From Serpula lacrymans var. lacrymans S7.9 (Eukaryota > Basidiomycota > Agaricomycetes > Boletales > Serpulaceae), in assembly GCF_000218685.1 (NCBI RefSeq), contig NW_006763297.1:1516249-1580248 (forward strand): a stretch of DNA of 64,000 nt, in the 5' to 3' direction. The position numbers and the translations under genes were made by a program. Shown one piece after another: positions 10,401 through 20,123 of the stretch. The notes beneath the pieces were generated by a model. It was not told the origin of the DNA and searched no databases. It saw only the letters and a program-made list of their open reading frames with translations. The number at the start of each line of letters is the position of its first letter. The first letter of the stretch is position 1.

Positions 10401-10800
10401 TGCTGTCCATTCCATAATACGGTCCAAGTTGAAGCGGAGTAACCAAGTAAAGCTTTTGCTCAGACTGAAAACTGAACTTCAGGGGGACAATAAAAGGATT
10501 ACTTATTCGCACCAAAACGAGACACTCCGCCAAAGTGTGAGTAATTTTATTCCTATCAATGATATGCACTTTTCTGATTGTCTTCAAGGCATATATATGA
10601 GTGGCTGGAACCCTTTCATGCCCGTGGTGTTTGGCTTGTTGTGTAGACAAGGCGGATTGTACAGCGGATGGCACAGCGGTTCCCCCAGGTAAGGCAAGGC
10701 CCTCTGCACCAAGCACATGAATGGTAAGTACACCAGATCTGAAGCTGGGTTTCCCATCTGGGTTCTGTGGAGTGGGAGTAGTAGACCGCGGAGACTCTTC
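10396..10800 (-). pseudogene. Sch9-like AGC kinase, C2-start and N-lobe fragment
   Basis: Minus-strand frame: a C2-domain start like that of Sch9/Sck1 kinases (RSGVLTIHVLGAEGLALPGG, then VQSALSTQQAK). It runs directly into a kinase N-lobe (IYALKTIRKVHII with the VAIK-type lysine, THTLAECLVLVRI, NPFIVPLKFSFQSEQKLYLV). The glycine-rich loop and the region between C2 and kinase are missing, and the frame leaves kinase homology after KLYLV. The catalytic middle (HRD, DFG) is absent. With the C-terminal part at 6133-6640 on the same strand, this is one kinase gene in at least two pieces around a 3.7-kb block. Sch9-type kinases act in nutrient/TOR signalling; no function is expected here. Confidence 0.72.
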
Positions 10801-12996
10801 TGTGGCAGCAGAAAAATCAACTCATTCATCGCCCTCCTAAATGCACGCAGCAATGTGGACAGTTTTGGCAAAACACCTTTTAGAGTCACCCCCATGAAAT
10901 GTCACGATGAAGAACTAGGAGCCAATCTTAGAGTTTCAGCAGAAACTCAACACATATTCCGCACTGGTGCCATGAGCTATCTCAATAATAGCTCAAGCTC
11001 TTCGGAGTCACCTATCTTTTCTTTGTATCAATGACCTTTTGCCAGCGTGAGTTGGATATTATGATATTACTTGTAGCAAGTGCATTCACTGGCTCTTGAT
11101 GATTATAATCCAATAGCATCTCCCAGTCTCTGTGTCCCTATAACTTCGCAGAGCTTTGAATAGGATTGTATTGTGAAAAATACTTAATGTGAAATATATT
11201 TATAATATCTTTCCGGCCAGAGTGCAATGAACCACTCATTAGGATGATAAGTTCTGAATTTTGTACACCGTAACCACCACCACTAACACATTATCTTCAA
11301 TGTGGTTGTCATAACCCCCACGTTCAGCAATGTACGTACCAAAAATTTGAAACGGAAGAAACTACCCTGATTTCATGGCACTGCACTGAGTGTGCGCTGG
11401 TACTTGTTTATGGAAGTCTGTTTGTACTGTATGGTGAGTTAGGCAATACCAGAGGCTCTATTAAACTGAGCTTACATCTTTGTTGCCACAGCAGTATATC
11501 AACTGAACCCACGTAAATTGATGAGATTTTCACATAACTAAATCTGCTCTTGATACATACTGATATGGTTGCAAGAAATGTGTTTCTCCCAGTGAAACTC
11601 CGAGGAGCTGGAGGGCTGTAATGCCAGAACAAAACTCTTGCCCGTACAACATTATAGGTATCCACTGTCGGCCCAAATTTGGTTGATAAAAACTCGACAG
11701 AACACCCAAATCCAAGGGGTATAAGTGCACCTTTGCAGTTGATAATATCCAGTACTGTTATAATCACCTGAAAATCAGATTCAACGACACAGTGTTTTCC
11801 GCTTATTTTATGTCCGAATTCACCTGCTATGCAATGATTTTGCTACCGAGGAAAATGCCTAATGAATCTGGTGAATATAGTGTAGGAAAATAGGTCATTT
11901 AAACCTGTTCGTAAGAAGTCATTCAAACTCAATTTGTAGATGATATTCAACGACTATGCAAGCGGTACCATTATTGCAATCTTGGTATGTTTGGTAGTGC
12001 GTGATGTTGCTGGCAGTACGCCCAAACATCTGGCTTATACATATGTATTTATATGACAATTACAATTTAGAGAATTGTATGTTACACTCAGACTGTGGCT
12101 TGAAGTATTGTACATACATGTACAGTATCATGATCTGTTAGACGTAGGGGATCAAAGTGTGAGGGCAAACAGTCACAAAGTGCCCAGAAAGGAAGGAGTA
12201 TAAGTTAAGGTGGTCTATGCACCAATATATCCCATCAGTGGTAAATTTGGTTCCGTCTTACTTATAAATTGGTCTGGTTGCCATGTAGCACCTCAGACTC
12301 ATCTACAAGTTCTGAGGTGAGACCCTTATTTTCCCCCCTTTCAAATACCTAGCTAATCATTAGTATAGCCCTTTATTTTATCTATGTACTTACTTAAATA
12401 TATCCTCAGACTCATCTACAAGTTCTGAGCCCAATATCTTATCTAGATCAAACCTGAACGATTTCATGATCATGTAAGACAGTTACAGTTTAGAGAATTG
12501 TATATTACACTCAGGCTGTGGCTTGAAGTATTGTACATACGGTATCATGAACAACGTTAACCTCTGCCCAACCGTAGCATAGAATTTGAACCAATATATT
12601 TTCTACAGCAAGCAGTACTACATTGTCTCATCCTAAAGTTATATATATAAACCTACATGTATTGTATATATATATATATTGTCTGATCCCACTTGACCCA
12701 CATATACTCTTTAAGATTCTTTCTGGCCTCAGTACATGTCTCATTCTTGTCGACTTGGATGGGTGAAACTAAGATAATATCCAAGCATGTATTTGGTGTA
12801 TTAGACTGTCATTGTCAATCACAACTAGATAATATTCATAATATAGTGCCTATGTGTATGACATGTAGCTGCTGCAGTAAATAATTATAGGAAAGACTGG
12901 ATCAGGCATCTCCTGATTTGACCGCTGCCAAGGCTTTCAAAGCAGCCTGCCTTTCTCTAATGTGTGTCAATGCACTATCCTTTGAGAAGGGGTGCA
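10801..12996. other. Gene-poor stretch with short direct repeats
   Basis: No coding frame I can support. Two 63-bp direct repeats (12055-12117 and 12478-12540) start GACARTTACARTTTAGAG. A 26-bp repeat (CCTCAGACTCATCTACAAG...) occurs near 12290 and 12405. A TA-rich run lies near 12665-12680. The repeats suggest a local duplication or the ends of an unrecognised small element. Confidence 0.45.
12055..12540. repeat. Pair of 63-bp direct repeats with 360-bp spacer
   Basis: Positions 12055-12117 and 12478-12540 are near identical, both running from GACA-TTACA to ...ATTGTACATAC, with a few transitions between them. An internal shorter direct repeat lies at about 12290 and 12405. No TG..CA or inverted ends were seen. 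Confidence 0.6.
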
Positions 12997-13560
12997 TCAA
13001 TAATGTATGGCCAGGGAAAATCTGCCTGAGTATATAAAGCTATTAGTTCGGTATAAGTTAGCCACCATGGTAATATCGACCGACAAATTCCACCATGTGA
13101 GGAGGTCGTTTAGCTCTTGAGCCTCATCTGGATCATCGAACACATCAAGAACTGAGTTATAGAAACTCTCAGAGTCAGTCACTTTACTGCTTTTTGTAAA
13201 TATTGGAGATGAGCATAATGCAAATTTAACCTTAAAATGGGCGCAGCAATTAGTATGAGGAATGGCAAGAGAAATAACCTGACATACTTGGGTAGCCACA
13301 TAAGCTATAGAGGCAGGAGTCACCATAACCATCTCATGGATCTGCGCGTTGCTCGACCGAGTCGCCTTTGACTCCCCTTTGTCGACTGAACTGGGAGATG
13401 TGAAATTATGTTTGTATGCCTGATATAAAAGAGTGAGCTGTTCACATTTAAACTCGTGGAAGATAACATGAGCACCTACCGAAACCAAAAGTGAGCTGCA
13501 AAAGGCTCCATTCCAAGGGTTTTCCAAGTTGTAGCTATATCCATTGATCTCCTTGGACAA
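12997..13560 (-). CDS. Hypothetical protein, partial
   Basis: A minus-strand frame of about 187 codons with no ATG at its upstream limit, so it is probably an internal or last exon; the frame extends above 13560 as KAANWLSKEINGYSY. The part around FCSSLLVSVGAHVIFHEFKCEQL and FYNSVLDVFDDPDEAQELNDLLTWWN reads like real protein. FYxSVLDVFxDPxE and LLxWWN resemble basidiomycete hypothetical proteins of the DUF6698 type, but I am unsure. The last 40 residues depart from that pattern, suggesting a truncated 3' end. No function is assigned. Confidence 0.4.
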   Translation of the reverse strand: MSKEINGYSYNLENPWNGAFCSSLLVSVGAHVIFHEFKCEQLTLLYQAYKHNFTSPSSVDKGESKATRSSNAQIHEMVMVTPASIAYVATQVCQVISLAIPHTNCCAHFKVKFALCSSPIFTKSSKVTDSESFYNSVLDVFDDPDEAQELNDLLTWWNLSVDITMVANLYRTNSFIYSGRFSLAIHY

Positions 13561-13664
13561 CCAATTTGCTGCTTTTGAGCTTTGCTTGAGTTTTGTTAAG
13601 CATAGGTTGATGATTGCTTCATGTCAGGAAGTAATAATATGTTGGAATAGTCAAGGTCAAAGCC

Positions 13665-13891
13665 TGTTAGCCTTGTTAGACAACATACATCATGAGTTGA
13701 CATTAGTACAAGGGCTGGTAGCTCAGTTGATTGGAGCACCACCATATATAGCCAGAGGTCCTGGGTTCAATCCCTGGCTGGTCCACTTTGCTTTTATGCA
13801 CTCCCTGTGGTCAGGTGGCTATGTGAGGTCACATGGCCAAATCCAATAAATGACTCATCATCAGACCACTGTAACCCGGCTGCACACAGCA
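13665..13891 (+). mobile_element. 227-bp TG..CA insertion carrying a tRNA-like segment
   Basis: Begins TGTTAGCCTTG and ends CACACAGCA, flanked by a perfect 5-bp duplication AAGCC (13660-13664 and 13892-13896). The interior contains a 74-nt tRNA-like segment (13712-13785) with pol III A-box and B-box sequences. Length, ends and duplication match a second insertion at 51541-51768 (228 bp), although the two are not close in sequence. The architecture is that of a solo LTR or miniature LTR retrotransposon, not of a SINE, whose tRNA head sits at the 5' end. Confidence 0.75.
13712..13785 (+). ncRNA. tRNA-like segment in the 227-bp element
   Basis: GGGCTGG pairs with CTGGTCC as an acceptor-like stem. 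TAGCTCAGTTGATTGGAGC forms a D-arm/A-box, and CTGGGTTCAATCCCTGG gives a T-arm/B-box (GGTTCAATCCC). The anticodon stem (CCACC against GCCAG) does not pair, so this is not a functional tRNA gene. It could still be a pol III promoter. Confidence 0.6.
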
Positions 13892-13896
13892 AAGCC

Positions 13897-15107
13897 CCAG
13901 TATACTTGTGGAAGAAGCCACAATCCGACTTGATGTTTCAAGATAGAGGAGGTCTTAAGGATTGCCCACGAGGTGTGACCCAGTTAAGGATCAACCCTTT
14001 GAGGCTTTTTGTATCATCAGATTGAGCCCCAGACGAGCCTTGCTGAATCTTTGCAGGCAGGAGCTTTAATATTAGCAAGATGAAAAAGTGAAGCAATAAA
14101 AACTAACAAAGTCAGCTATCATTCCTCTCTCCTTGCTAGAGCTCTCTTGGAGACGAGTGTCCAACCCTGGTACCATCTGCATCAACCTTTCAAACACAGC
14201 ACGTTCCCTAGGTTCCCTGAGACTGTCTCTCATGACAAGTAAAGTGCATAAGCACACTTACTCTACACTTAGGGTGTGACCGTCCTCACCAACAAGCTCA
14301 TCCATATGCTGAACACCATTCTTGAGTAGGATCCTGATACTGCAAAGGGCATGAACCATCCTCCCAAAATGCCTACCGTGATGCACAAAGGATCAACAAT
14401 CCGGCTTATAAAAAGCGCAACTTTAACACATTGTGGCAGAAAAGTTTATAGAAGAAAGAAACTCATGGTTGTTTCCTTGGACCCAACTGCAGTGCATTCT
14501 CCCTCCTTTGGTGAGTGGTTTTATGTCTTGAACTTTGCTCTGTAGGCATAGATCTTTCTTCTGTTGCTGTAAAAACAGGATTGTTGCAGTATAAGATGTG
14601 TGATAATACAGTACCGGTGTTCTTAATATATTTTTTGACAGGGCACCTATAACTTTTGGTAAAAACCTTATAAGGTAGCAGTATCAAATAGCCTCATTGG
14701 CTAGGACAAGGGCTGACAAGAATTAGCTACATCTCACGCCTTTTATAACACAGAAAAAGCTCAGCAACCTACTGTATATGTCGGGTAGGTACCGAACTTG
14801 TTTGTACTTCCTTAAATTCTAAAAGAGTAGTAAAGATATCCGGGACCACATATATAAAGGCAAGCTTGGATAGGAACGGAACATACATTGAAAGTATAGG
14901 ATCCATTACCTTTGCAAAATTTGCCATGAACTCTATGGGAATGTTGAATGCAGTGTTATTCCCGTACTTACTTCACATTGGTTGCCAGGAGTCTTACCCA
15001 ATGGTTTTTTTCTCCACTACAATGCAGAAGCAGGGGACTTGCGCCTGTGGTTATGGTAAGTTGCATCTTTTAACATACAAAAATTGAAACTTACCTTGGT
15101 ATAATCT
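13897..15107. other. Low-information stretch
   Basis: Only short frames on both strands and no recognisable domain. It may contain untranslated or exonic pieces of the forward gene that becomes readable from about 15108. Confidence 0.35.
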
Positions 15108-15887
15108 CCGGGCCCATCACTGAGGCTGGTGAGCGTGTCACACCTTCTAACGTTACAAACCACCAAGAAGCATATGATTTCCTTGGTCCCTGTTGCTTGT
15201 GTGCCATCAGCCTAAACAACCAAGGATTATACACTGAGGTCGCCATAACCATCCCCAATGGGGGTTCTTTCGCAGGTGATTATGTGGCACTGTGTGCCAA
15301 TCACCATTGTGGATATTATGGTGGGTTTCCAAACTCGTGGTTCAGCTTTTTCTAAAGAGAAGCAGTCAGCATGGACCGTATGTATACTAGAAAAGACCTG
15401 ATGGTAAATAAATACCCACAAAGGGGTGAGTCATAAACATTCAATGGAACATTGAGCCAAATTTCATGAGGGAGGTTTATCCAGATGGTGAGGCTCCTCT
15501 GCAACCAACAACTCTAGAGGAATGTGAGAATGGAGAAAATGCATGAAGGCCTATCAGTAACGTACCTGAGAATCCGTGATTGGCTTTCCCTGATTCATTG
15601 TAGGCTGGTCTTCTATTTATTCAGGTATCAATGGTGTTGTTGCAAACATTGAGCAATGTCGGCCACTGGGCTGCATTCCAGAGAGCATTCTTAACCAGAT
15701 AATGAGACTTAATAGGATTGTCAGTCCTGGCCTACTGGAAAGAGACTTTGCTCACCTTTTTGCCAGATGCTTGTGTGGTGTAGTGACCACAAAAAGGGTC
15801 TTTCACCACCATCAGTGCATTCAAACAATTGTGAGGCCTGCACAACCAAACACAATTGATCTTACACTAGATGAGGATGGGCAATAA
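15108..15887 (+). CDS. Hypothetical multi-exon protein with Cys/His C-terminus
   Basis: Exon-like frame near 15108-15360 reads SGPITEAGERVTPSNVT, then VALCANHHCGYYGGFP, a compact Cys/His cluster. A second exon (about 15626-15887) reads NGVVANIEQCRPLG, ending CLCGVVTTKRVFHHHQC and an acidic IDLTLDEDGQ tail with a stop at 15885-15887. C-x-C-G-x-V-T-T-x-R-x-F-x-x-H-x-C looks like a metal-binding module of basidiomycete hypothetical proteins. Splice sites between the two are unresolved (a GGTGAT donor and TTCAG acceptor are possible). No function can be assigned. Both exons read without internal stops. Confidence 0.4.
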
Positions 15888-16479
15888 ACCATAGTAGTAT
15901 AGCTAAACATTTGTTGAGAGATTGTCAATATAAGAATTAATATGAACACAACATACATACATGTGGTAGACCTTACAGCAAGATGCAGTCCAAGCCATTT
16001 TCTCATCCTATTTCTAGGATGCAGTATATATGGGCCCCTGTAAGACCAGTCCTCATGAAAGTGAGAAACACAATATCAATGCTTGGCCGACACCATGTTG
16101 AGATCAGGTTCGCTTACCCTTTATAAATCCCTGTACCTGTGTGGTTGTAGCTGGCCAGTGTTACAGTAGAATAAATGAGGTCTGACTACATTTAATGTAC
16201 TCTAATATACTACTTATTCCCTTGCGTTCTGTTCATCTGTATCCACCAAATCAGAAGTCACAAGCGGGGGGGCAGTTTGGCTTGACACGAGCAATTAATG
16301 ATGTTGATGGTGTTGAAATTATACTGATTGCCGCCAACATCGTTGAAAATACCGGAAGCCAAAGCATGGGACCCAGTCTGGACATCTGTGTTTGATGTGA
16401 AGACGTTAGAAAATATGTGATGAGCTAATTTTGGCACTAACATTGTTGTTTTGCTGAAAATGATAGTTAGTATGCATGG
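15888..16479. other. Intergenic, no clear gene
   Basis: Short frames only; AT-rich. A forward 66-codon frame near 16195 has no recognisable feature. Confidence 0.35.
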
Positions 16480-16916
16480 CCATTTAGTGGCATATGTAGC
16501 AATCTACTCACTCCAACGGTATGCTAAACAGAACAAAAGTTAGTAATGAGACCTTGTAGTTTAGCTAATCAAAACTTTTACTTACCATTGGAGGGGCTGG
16601 GGTCATGCCGTTTCTGGCGGAGCAAGTTGTACATTGAGTGAAGATCTAAATAAATAAAGTGTTAGTGCAGATTTTGCAAAAGATTTAAAAGTTAACTCAC
16701 ATAGGTGACAGTGGTGCCAATTACCAGCACAGCACCAATATGGACGAGATCTCTATTCATCGGAGTGGAAGGGGCTCGCTTAGATGACAGATTAGTGATG
16801 CAATGGTGACGAGATAGTGGGATGATTCAGAAACTTCTGGTGCCAGTGTTCCCACAGCTTCAATTCAGCGATGCGACTTCTGCATTTGCCACAATTGCAG
16901 GTCAGGTGTAACGACC
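16480..16916 (-). pseudogene. Fragment of a hypothetical gene with short introns
   Basis: On the minus strand CNCGKCRSRIAELKLWEHWHQKF (near 16880) is followed, in other frames, by MNRDLVHIGAVLVIGTTVTY. An intron (GTGAGT to TTTAG) then leads to IFTQCTTCSARNGMTPAPPM and another GTAAGT donor near 16585. The clean donors and acceptors and the Cys-rich start point to a host gene, but stops between the first two segments suggest decay. Its upstream end is cut at 16916 by the LTR insertion. The family is unknown. Confidence 0.4.
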
Positions 16917-17451
16917 AAGAGTTATTTACTCTGGTGCACAACTCAGACAAGCATAAGAGAGAAGAGAGAAGCAAGGGATCACCCCTTAGGTTTCAACGGG
17001 TTTGTTGTGCTAGACAACAGGAGGACTCGCTGAGTCTTTCCCCAAGATCTATTGGGGTTTATATACTAATACAGGTTTGTTTGTATGTACTGTACAGTTG
17101 CTAGAGGCAGTGGCTGATGATGTCATGGGGCCTAGCCCGTTGTCATGCACCAAAGTTGATTGGTAGCATGGATAGGTGTCAAGAATGAAGCGAATATTCA
17201 GAAAGACTCGCCTTTGCGCCACACAGGCACAGTGCCACGTGGAATAGTAATTAATATTGCCCTTTTTGAACTTGTGGCTGATCAGCACCACCTCTATTAG
17301 GCAATCCAGTCACGCTCACCTTTGCTTTTCCATCCGGTACTTTCTGCGTTTCGGCATTTCGGCAAATTTTCGCGTCGCCACTGGCTACACATTGCATTGC
17401 GCCCTCGCTTTTGTCGTTTCCCTTACTCCCCTTCCTTTGCCTAGCCCCACC

Positions 17452-17994
17452 ATGGGCCCCTTCCTCTCCTTTTTATTCTCACCCGACCGTCGTTTCTGGG
17501 TCCCCATTTTAGTTCACCTCCTCGTCACCTCCACCCTCCTCCTCCTCATCTTCTTTGCACCCCCACTATTTCTGATGTCACCACTTCCTATCCGCTTCCG
17601 TCGCCGATCCGTTGACTACCACGTGCCACTGCTGATATCAGCAAAGCCCCGGCGGCCGGTCCAAATAGGGCAACAGGTCCATCTTCATGATGTCGATCTA
17701 CCATCATATACTATCAAAACATCGGTCGCTCGTCTTGCCTGGTTGGAGCGTGGGTGGGTAGTTTTTGAGCTGGAGAAGGTTCATCCCCTTGCGTCGCCCA
17801 TGTTCATCGCTGTCCCATTCACTTGGGTACACTTATCATTTGTCCATCGTCTTCGCTACAGCTACACCTACCACACGCTGCCTGGGACTCACTTGTTCCA
17901 AATTGGAACTACTCCTCTCCCTCCCTCGTTTGATCAGGTGGTCCAACACAACCAGTCCATTGGTAAGGCCATGGAACTGTCGGATTTGGACTAG
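17452..17994 (+). CDS. LTR-encoded 180-residue membrane-type protein, copy 1
   Basis: The ATG sits in a near-ideal context (CCCACCATGGG). The frame runs 180 codons to TAG. Residues about 14-40 are one hydrophobic segment (FWVPILVHLLVTSTLLLL), followed by a basic stretch (PIRFRRRS) and a roughly 130-residue soluble part (VQIGQQVHLHDVDLP, FELEKVHPLASPMF, ending KAMELSDLD). The topology suggests a single-pass membrane protein. The frame is open upstream to about 17257 but without a better start. The same 180 codons are intact in the other four copies. No family recognised. AATAAA lies 120 bp after the stop. Confidence 0.6.
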   Translation: MGPFLSFLFSPDRRFWVPILVHLLVTSTLLLLIFFAPPLFLMSPLPIRFRRRSVDYHVPLLISAKPRRPVQIGQQVHLHDVDLPSYTIKTSVARLAWLERGWVVFELEKVHPLASPMFIAVPFTWVHLSFVHRLRYSYTYHTLPGTHLFQIGTTPLPPSFDQVVQHNQSIGKAMELSDLD

Positions 17995-18403
17995 GTGGTG
18001 GACCAGTGGCTCCAGTTTCTTTTTTTTCAGCAGAACATTCATTTACAGTGCGATTATTTTTGATTTTTGAATCATTTTTATGGACACATATTTTTTTAGA
18101 ATGCCTGACTGACAATAAAGGAACTGTGTTGATACTGATAGTGTTTTGCCTTGCCCTTTTTTACTGCATCTTCCCATGACATCATGATCTTCCTGCTCTC
18201 TTTTTGCTATTGGACTTTACTTTATGGCTGTACAAACCTGTGACATTACTCACAGCATTTATTGTTCTATCCCTTTCTTTTCTTTTTTTGACAATCTTAT
18301 CCTGTACTACCTATGCAGGATTCGTCAGCGTACATTCCTTCCTTCATATTCTTTCTCATTCTTTTTGCACAGCTATACTGTGCATAGCCTACTTCTCTTT
18401 TAC

Positions 18404-18410
18404 TATATAA
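18404..18410 (+). promoter_or_regulatory. TATA box in the 1.8-kb LTR
   Basis: TATATAA in a T-rich context; present at the equivalent place in every copy. It lies downstream of the 180-codon ORF and of the AATAAA at 18114-18119, so it would drive transcription of the LTR 3' part and the internal region. Confidence 0.5.
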
Positions 18411-19142
18411 ACCCCTGTATTTTACCTTGTAAAAAAAACAAAAGAACAAGAACTCGATTCCAGACTTCTTCTCTACTCTCAAGTTCACTACTCTGCTACT
18501 TGTGATCCAGTGTGGTCACAACACTTCCCACTTCTACCACTGTCAACTGCTGTCATTGTCACTTCCCACTTTTGAAGTCATTGTCATCCCTTTCGATTAG
18601 AGTCCTTCTGAGCACTACAATTTGTGCGTCAGGAGCCTGCTATCACTGGGAACCTCGTCACCTCGTCATCCTCGTCGTTCTCAAACCTACCTTGTGCTAC
18701 CATTAGCAAGGTAGTGCTCGTCTATACTCGCCACAAAGCACCTATCTTCCTATAAATTCAACTATCCCTCCTCCTCAAAACCCACACTCATACACCTCTG
18801 GGTTTTACTTTGAAGGATCTTTATACGTACCACCCCACGAACAACCAGACCACTCCACTGTTCTAGGAGGCAAAGCCCATAAACAAGTTCCGTGGAATCT
18901 GGGAGGATTGTGTGTTAGTTTGTTTTGTGTGTGGTTTTCTAACAACAGTTCTCATCATCGACACCGTGTGACCAGCTCCACTGCGTGAGATACTTGTAGC
19001 TAAAATAAGAATAAAGGCAGCGCCGCGCGAGAAAGGTGGAGTTTGAACTGAAAGGGAAGTGCCACATGGCACAGTGTGAAAACTACAGTAAAAGGTTAAA
19101 GCGGAGAATGAAAATTAAAGGAAAGGTCCAAAAATGTAATGT

Positions 19143-20123
19143 AAAGTAAATGGTCACATGACTGGTCATGTGACTTGAAAAAATAAAAGTAAAAGTACAA
19201 AAAAAGGTGAAGTGTAAGTAGGTACTGGTACATCAATTGCAACATTAGGTGGTTAAAATTGGCGCTACAAAATCAAAGTCAGCATTCACACACCAAAACT
19301 GAAAAGCACTACGCACCTGAGTCATTCGACCCCTTCCTCTTTGCTAATATCAATTGATGTCCTTGCCCAACACACATGTTCCACAGATAGATAGTCTTTC
19401 TGACAGTGTCAGTGATAAATCATACGGGCCACAAGAGAGTTGACTGTGTGTGTAATAGAATGAGCGGTACTGATGTTTGCATAGTGGCAATGTTGAAATG
19501 TGAGGTTCTCACCGGCTCAAGGTTAAGGTAGGGCTTGCATGCAAATGAATGCAAGACCTTCAGTAGTACTAGCTAGACAAGTTTACTGCATGAATACATA
19601 CATACATTAGACTAGCAGTAGTACCATCCTGTAGTGGGTAGTGTCATCAAGGGGAGGAAACAGGGATTAAGGTGATCAATCATGATAGTTGTAAGGAAAC
19701 ACGCAGCCAGCTCATTAGTAAGCATTCTTGAGCGTGTGTGTATATGTATTATGACTTACAAGCCTGCATGTGATGATAAACACTGCTGATATTATATAAA
19801 CACATTCACATTCAAGAATAGAGAGACATAAGGAATGCAACCAATATTGACGTACAGATTGATATCAAATCAAAATCAGCAAAAAAGAAAAAGTACAACA
19901 GAATCAACAAGAAAGTATAATGGGGATGGACAAAATACAAGAAAAGTAATCATAGTGAATGAACAACATAGCCAGACAATCAGAAAAGATGGAAGCAAAG
20001 CACATTGAATCAGAAAGAATAGTGCCTATGACAATGACGACAATGACGTGCTGGGAATGAGCAATTGATGTTAGAGACAGCATGTATAAGATCTTCTTTA
20101 TCATATTCTGGGAAGGGAAGGAC
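19143..20123. other. AT-rich gap, no feature seen
   Basis: No supportable gene. Short hydrophobic minus-strand frames (19904-20272) look like shadows of low-complexity sequence. Confidence 0.35.

Larger units (their letters stand above)
17141..18963 (+). mobile_element. Solo 1.8-kb LTR, copy 1
   Basis: Begins TGTCATGCACC and ends CATCATCGACA, flanked by a 4-bp duplication CCGT (17137-17140 and 18964-18967). The same 1.81-kb unit occurs at 24823-26631 (-), 32975-34782 (+), 39636-41449 (+) and 42381-50284 (-, split). It carries a 180-codon ORF, an AATAAA at 18114-18119 and a TATATAA at 18404-18410. There is no internal region, so it is a solo LTR. It is inserted within a 414-bp-family LTR and is therefore the younger of the two. 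Confidence 0.88.
16917..19142 (+). mobile_element. 414-bp-family LTR copy 2, split by a 1.8-kb LTR
   Basis: 16917-17140 matches the first half of the LTR at 314-727 (TGTAACGACC...AGCCCGT). 18968-19142 matches its second half (GTGACCAGCTCCACTGCGTG...GGTCCAAAAAT). The two halves are separated by a complete 1.8-kb LTR with a 4-bp duplication CCGT. The final TG..CA end is degraded (AATGTAATGTAAAG), so its own target duplication could not be confirmed. Confidence 0.78.

Noticed and set aside
13712..13785. A functional tRNA gene or the head of a SINE
   Set aside because: The anticodon stem does not pair. The segment starts about 48 bp inside an element with TG..CA ends and a 5-bp duplication, unlike a SINE.
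18224..18505. A 93-codon hydrophobic ORF in the 3' half of the 1.8-kb LTR
   Set aside because: The frame is T-rich, spans the TATA region, and differs in length and frame between copies because of poly-T/poly-A indels.
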